Assembly (NCBI GenBank): GCA_905233795.1
Contig: CAJOFP010000250.1
Location: 713-8,647 of the forward strand
Reading direction: 5' to 3'
Source of the DNA: an uncultured Oscillibacter sp.
GTDB lineage: Bacteria; Bacillota; Clostridia; Oscillospirales; Oscillospiraceae
Length of the DNA: 7,935 bases
Shown: piece by piece, positions 6,678 through 7,935 of the stretch
How the letters are laid out: each line of letters begins with the position of its first letter
Numbering within the stretch: the first letter of the stretch is position 1
Notes under the pieces: generated by a model
What the model saw: only the letters and a program-made list of their open reading frames with translations
Databases searched by the model: none
What the model was told of the DNA's origin: nothing
Position numbers and translations under genes: made by a program

Positions 6678-6956
6678 ATGATTGTTCTCGCGGCGGTGGA
6701 TGATAATAACGGCATGATGTTTAATAAGCGGCGACAAAGTCAGGATCGCGTTTTAAGAGATTATATTCTCAATCTGACGCGGGAGTCCCGCCTCTGGATG
6801 AATGATTATACCGGCAAGCAATTTAATAATAATTTTAATAATAATCAGGACGCTCGGATAAAAATAGATAATGATTTTATGGAAAAGGCCGAACCCGGCG
6901 AATATTGCCTGATAGAAAATATATCTGTGAATGCGTTCGCGAATATTCTTTTTTGA
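6678..6956 (+). CDS. Small conserved clostridial protein of unknown function, truncated by frameshift
   Basis: A 92-aa product that matches my memory of a small clostridial family of about 140 aa, sometimes labelled 'ribonuclease Z' in databases although it has no metallo-beta-lactamase HxHxDH motif. Its function is unknown. Recognisable parts are MIVLAAVDDNNGMMFNKRR at 1-19, QSQDRVL near 20-26, SRLWMNDYTGKQF near 37-49 and EKAEPGEYCLIEN near 69-81. An asparagine run (NNNFNNNQD) is inserted near 50-58. The preferred ATG at 6678 has AGGTGG at 6668-6673; an upstream TTG at 6660 has no such site. The frame stops at 6954-6956 just after a run of six T. The conserved C-terminus of the family is still present in another frame downstream (to 7056), so this copy is frameshifted. 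It lies 42 bp after the editing-protein gene. Confidence 0.7.
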   Translation: MIVLAAVDDNNGMMFNKRRQSQDRVLRDYILNLTRESRLWMNDYTGKQFNNNFNNNQDARIKIDNDFMEKAEPGEYCLIENISVNAFANILF

Positions 6957-7056
6957 TTTGGATTTGTTGAATCCGATCTGGAAGCTGTCAGAATCGGAAG
7001 ATTTTCCGGGAAATTCCCATGAGAAAATCACAAAGGAGGTTTATATTCGTGTATAA
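6952..7056 (+). pseudogene. Out-of-frame C-terminal tail of the 6678 gene
   Basis: Frame +1 relative to the upstream gene reads FDLDLLNPIWKLSESEDF and then PGNSHEKITKEVYIRV before a TAA at 7054-7056. The segment SEDFPGNSHEKITKEVY matches the conserved end of the family as I remember it, so this stretch was coding recently. Losing one T from the six-T run at 6949-6954 would rejoin it to the upstream frame (…ANILFDLDLLNP…), giving about 125 aa. That is still shorter than the usual ~140, so a short deletion may also be involved. The tail overlaps the GTG start of the nuclease gene by 8 nt, and the AGGAGG used by the nuclease encodes part of ITKEV. Confidence 0.7.
7034..7039 (+). promoter_or_regulatory. 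Ribosome binding site of the nuclease gene
   Basis: A perfect AGGAGG with a 9-nt spacer precedes the GTG at 7049. It supports GTG initiation and lies inside the old 3' coding end of the upstream gene, pointing to former translational coupling. Confidence 0.75.
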
Positions 7057-7935
7057 AATCCCGCGCCGCCTTTCGTCGCTGATTTTAATTTTATGCCTGT
7101 GCCTTTCTCTTGCGGGGTGCGGCGGAATTAAAATTATTATTCAGGATGATAGCGATAATAATAATCAGCAAGAAAGTAATCAGGATAATGTAGATAATCA
7201 TCAAGAGGATAATCAGGATAATATAGATTATATAGACCCGGAGCATATTCCGGCGTATAGCGGCGAGGCGTATATAGCTTTATGCGGTAATACGCCGCTG
7301 TTCGACGAAAGCGAATATACGACGGAATCGTTTGAGACTTACAGCGATTTGGATTCGCTTGGACGTTGCGGCGTCGCTTACGCCAATATCGGACCGGATT
7401 TAATGCCCACGGAATCACGCGGCTCTATCGGACAGGTAAAGCCCTCAGGATGGCAGTCCACAAAATATGATATAATCGACGGCAAATATTTATACAATCG
7501 CTGTCATTTAATCGGCTATCAGCTGACCGCGGAAAACGCCAATCGTTTGAATTTAATCACCGGGACCAGATATTTAAACGTCACGGGAATGTTGCCGCCG
7601 ATTTTCGAGGGCGATAATTTAATCGCCGACGGCGTACAAATGGAAGCGCGGTCTGTTGAGGACGACGGCGAGGGCGTTTTATTCCATGTCTTTTGCTATA
7701 ACGTCCAGCCGGGTATTATTATCGATTACGCGACAGGGGAAAGCCGTCTGGAATCCGATCAGGACAGTCAAGACAAGCAAGATAAACAGGATAATTTAGA
7801 TAAGCAAGATAATTCCAAAAATCAGGATAATCAAGAAAATCAGGATGAACAGGATAACGCTGATTTAGATTTAGTCGTATATATTTTAAATACAAATACG
7901 CGTAAATTTCATCTCCCGACTTGTTCCAGCGCGGT
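7049..7935 (+). CDS. Lipoprotein DNA/RNA non-specific endonuclease (Endonuclease_NS_2 type), 3' end beyond window
   Basis: A secreted, membrane-anchored nuclease of the beta-beta-alpha-metal superfamily; 295 codons are visible and the frame runs off the edge. A signal peptide (KIPRRLSSLILILCLCLS) ends in the lipobox LAGC with C24 as the lipidated residue. After a D/N/Q-rich linker (33-62) comes the family domain: LGRCGVAYANIG near 104-115, RGSIGQVKPSGWQ near 124-136, the catalytic YNRCHLIGYQL with H153, and NLITGTRYLNVTGMLP with the likely metal-ligand N177. The next expected ~21 residues (FEN...VT in relatives, from memory) are absent: MLP joins directly to PIFEGDNLIADGVQMEA. The segment holds the glutamate equivalent to Glu127 of Serratia nuclease, so activity is doubtful. 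FHVFCYNVQPGIIIDYATGES then closes the domain. A second N/Q/D/K repeat linker (237-273) leads to VYILNTNTRKFHLPTC, the start of an Ada-like metal-binding tail cut by the window edge. The GTG start has AGGAGG. The role (DNA uptake, nutrient scavenging) is unknown. Confidence 0.88.
   Translation, partial: MYKIPRRLSSLILILCLCLSLAGCGGIKIIIQDDSDNNNQQESNQDNVDNHQEDNQDNIDYIDPEHIPAYSGEAYIALCGNTPLFDESEYTTESFETYSDLDSLGRCGVAYANIGPDLMPTESRGSIGQVKPSGWQSTKYDIIDGKYLYNRCHLIGYQLTAENANRLNLITGTRYLNVTGMLPPIFEGDNLIADGVQMEARSVEDDGEGVLFHVFCYNVQPGIIIDYATGESRLESDQDSQDKQDKQDNLDKQDNSKNQDNQENQDEQDNADLDLVVYILNTNTRKFHLPTCSSA
7754..7860 (+). repeat. Degenerate CAGGATAAT/CAAGATAA repeats in the nuclease linker
   Basis: Short 9-12-nt units such as caggataat, caagataa and aatcaggat recur, encoding QDN/KQD/NQD repeats at residues 237-273. 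Similar units occur in the N-terminal linker at about 7159-7222. They are in-frame coding repeats prone to slippage, not a CRISPR array. Confidence 0.6.

Noticed and set aside
6753..7418. Minus-strand open frames at 6753-7031 and 7137-7418
   Set aside because: Both lie antisense to genes with recognisable families. Their tyrosine/isoleucine-rich composition comes from reading AAT/GAT-rich repeats backwards.
7754..7860. Possible CRISPR-like or tandem-repeat array
   Set aside because: Units are 9-12 nt, degenerate, in frame and encode a Q/D/N/K linker between two conserved domains.

Overview
The window looks like a piece of a Clostridia (Bacillota) chromosome. Shine-Dalgarno sites are strong (AGGAGG, AAGGCGG, AAAGGGGG). 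Genes of moderate GC are separated by spacers made almost only of A and T. The protein families (CsaB, DUF4330, Wzy_C polymerase/ligase, AlaX-type editing protein, a lipoprotein Endonuclease_NS_2 nuclease) are ones I know together from Oscillospiraceae- or Lachnospiraceae-like genomes. This placement rests on memory of families, not on a search.

Layout. On the minus strand, a GT4 glycosyltransferase (822-1883) is followed by csaB, a polysaccharide pyruvyl transferase (757 down to the window edge, 3' end missing). An imperfect hairpin with a 13-bp tandem repeat separates them and sits just upstream of the csaB ribosome binding site. A 255-bp AT-rich divergent region (1884-2138) carries a good sigma-70/SigA-like promoter for the plus strand. 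On the plus strand come a DUF4330 membrane-anchored protein (2139-2585), a GT2 glycosyltransferase (2671-3687) and an O-antigen ligase/polymerase-family membrane protein split into two frames (3769-4374 and 4340-5266). These are followed by an alanyl-tRNA editing protein (5307-6635), a small conserved clostridial protein with a broken 3' end (6678-6956, tail in another frame to 7056), and a secreted lipoprotein nuclease (7049 to the edge, 3' end missing).

How the genes fit together. CsaB, the two glycosyltransferases, the DUF4330 protein and the Wzy_C-type protein together indicate synthesis of a pyruvylated cell-wall polysaccharide, the kind that anchors SLH-domain surface proteins. The last three genes are a tRNA-quality enzyme, a small protein of unknown function and a surface nuclease. 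They look like co-directional neighbours rather than part of the pathway.

The main oddity is that three of the four genes in the 3' half carry an internal lesion. The Wzy_C gene and the small-protein gene change frame at points where family members, as I remember them, have an extra stretch. The nuclease is in frame but seems to lack about 21 residues that include the conserved glutamate of the beta-beta-alpha-metal site. This could be an assembly artefact, local gene decay, or a real deletion-prone state of the genome. A second trend is low-complexity N/D/Q/K-rich stretches inserted in several unrelated proteins. I did not find a convincing new defence or mobile system.
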